A DNA stretch of 6,776 bases. Origin: Chitinophagaceae bacterium (GTDB taxonomy: Bacteria; Bacteroidota; Bacteroidia; Chitinophagales; Chitinophagaceae). Made by a program: the position numbers and the translations under genes. The notes under the pieces were generated by a model, which was not told the DNA's origin, searched no databases, and worked only from the letters and a program-made list of their open reading frames with translations. The stretch's first letter is position 1. Each line of letters starts with the position of its first letter. Shown here one piece after another: positions 6,757 to 6,776 of this stretch. The stretch covers positions 1 to 6,776 of the forward strand of contig CANCKV010000179.1 of NCBI GenBank assembly GCA_947378615.1, read 5' to 3'.

Positions 6757-6776
6757 TATAAGTAATTCTATAAAGC

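Overview
The window looks like a piece of a low-GC Bacteroidota chromosome, possibly Chitinophagia or a relative. Three things point there. The large protein on the left ends in a type IX secretion (T9SS) C-terminal sorting domain. The right-hand gene is a single-chain fused E1 alpha/beta 2-oxo acid dehydrogenase of the kind common in this phylum. No gene has a Shine-Dalgarno sequence; start regions are AT-rich instead. Genus-level assignment is not possible from this sequence alone.

Layout. Positions 2-3889 (+) hold the 3' part of a very large secreted adhesin-like gene whose start lies left of the window. Visible in it are beta-strand filament repeats, an inserted 'GLxVGMxVxGTGI' module, a conserved Bacteroidota surface-protein region (VERFIP ... 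YRVLVRGDRS ... NPYACP ... GQGFLIK), an FnIII-like domain and the T9SS tail. Positions 3890-4019 are a 130-base spacer with two inverted repeats, one AT-only-like and one strong and bulged. Positions 4020-4268 (+) encode an 82-residue exported small protein with a sortase-substrate-like C-terminus (P-F-D, hydrophobic stretch, basic tail). Positions 4289-4332 form a near-perfect bidirectional terminator. Positions 4354-6744 (-) encode the complete fused E1 enzyme, convergent with the other two genes. Its upstream edge (6745-6776) carries a possible Bacteroidota -7 box.

How they fit. The two plus-strand genes both make exported products and may form a cell-surface pair: a T9SS-delivered adhesin and a small membrane-anchored or sorted peptide. 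The structured spacer may separate or tune their expression. The E1 gene is core metabolism (oxidative decarboxylation of 2-oxo acids, probably branched-chain) and is functionally unrelated; it shares only the terminator. No RNA genes, CRISPR arrays, insertion sequences or phage genes were seen.
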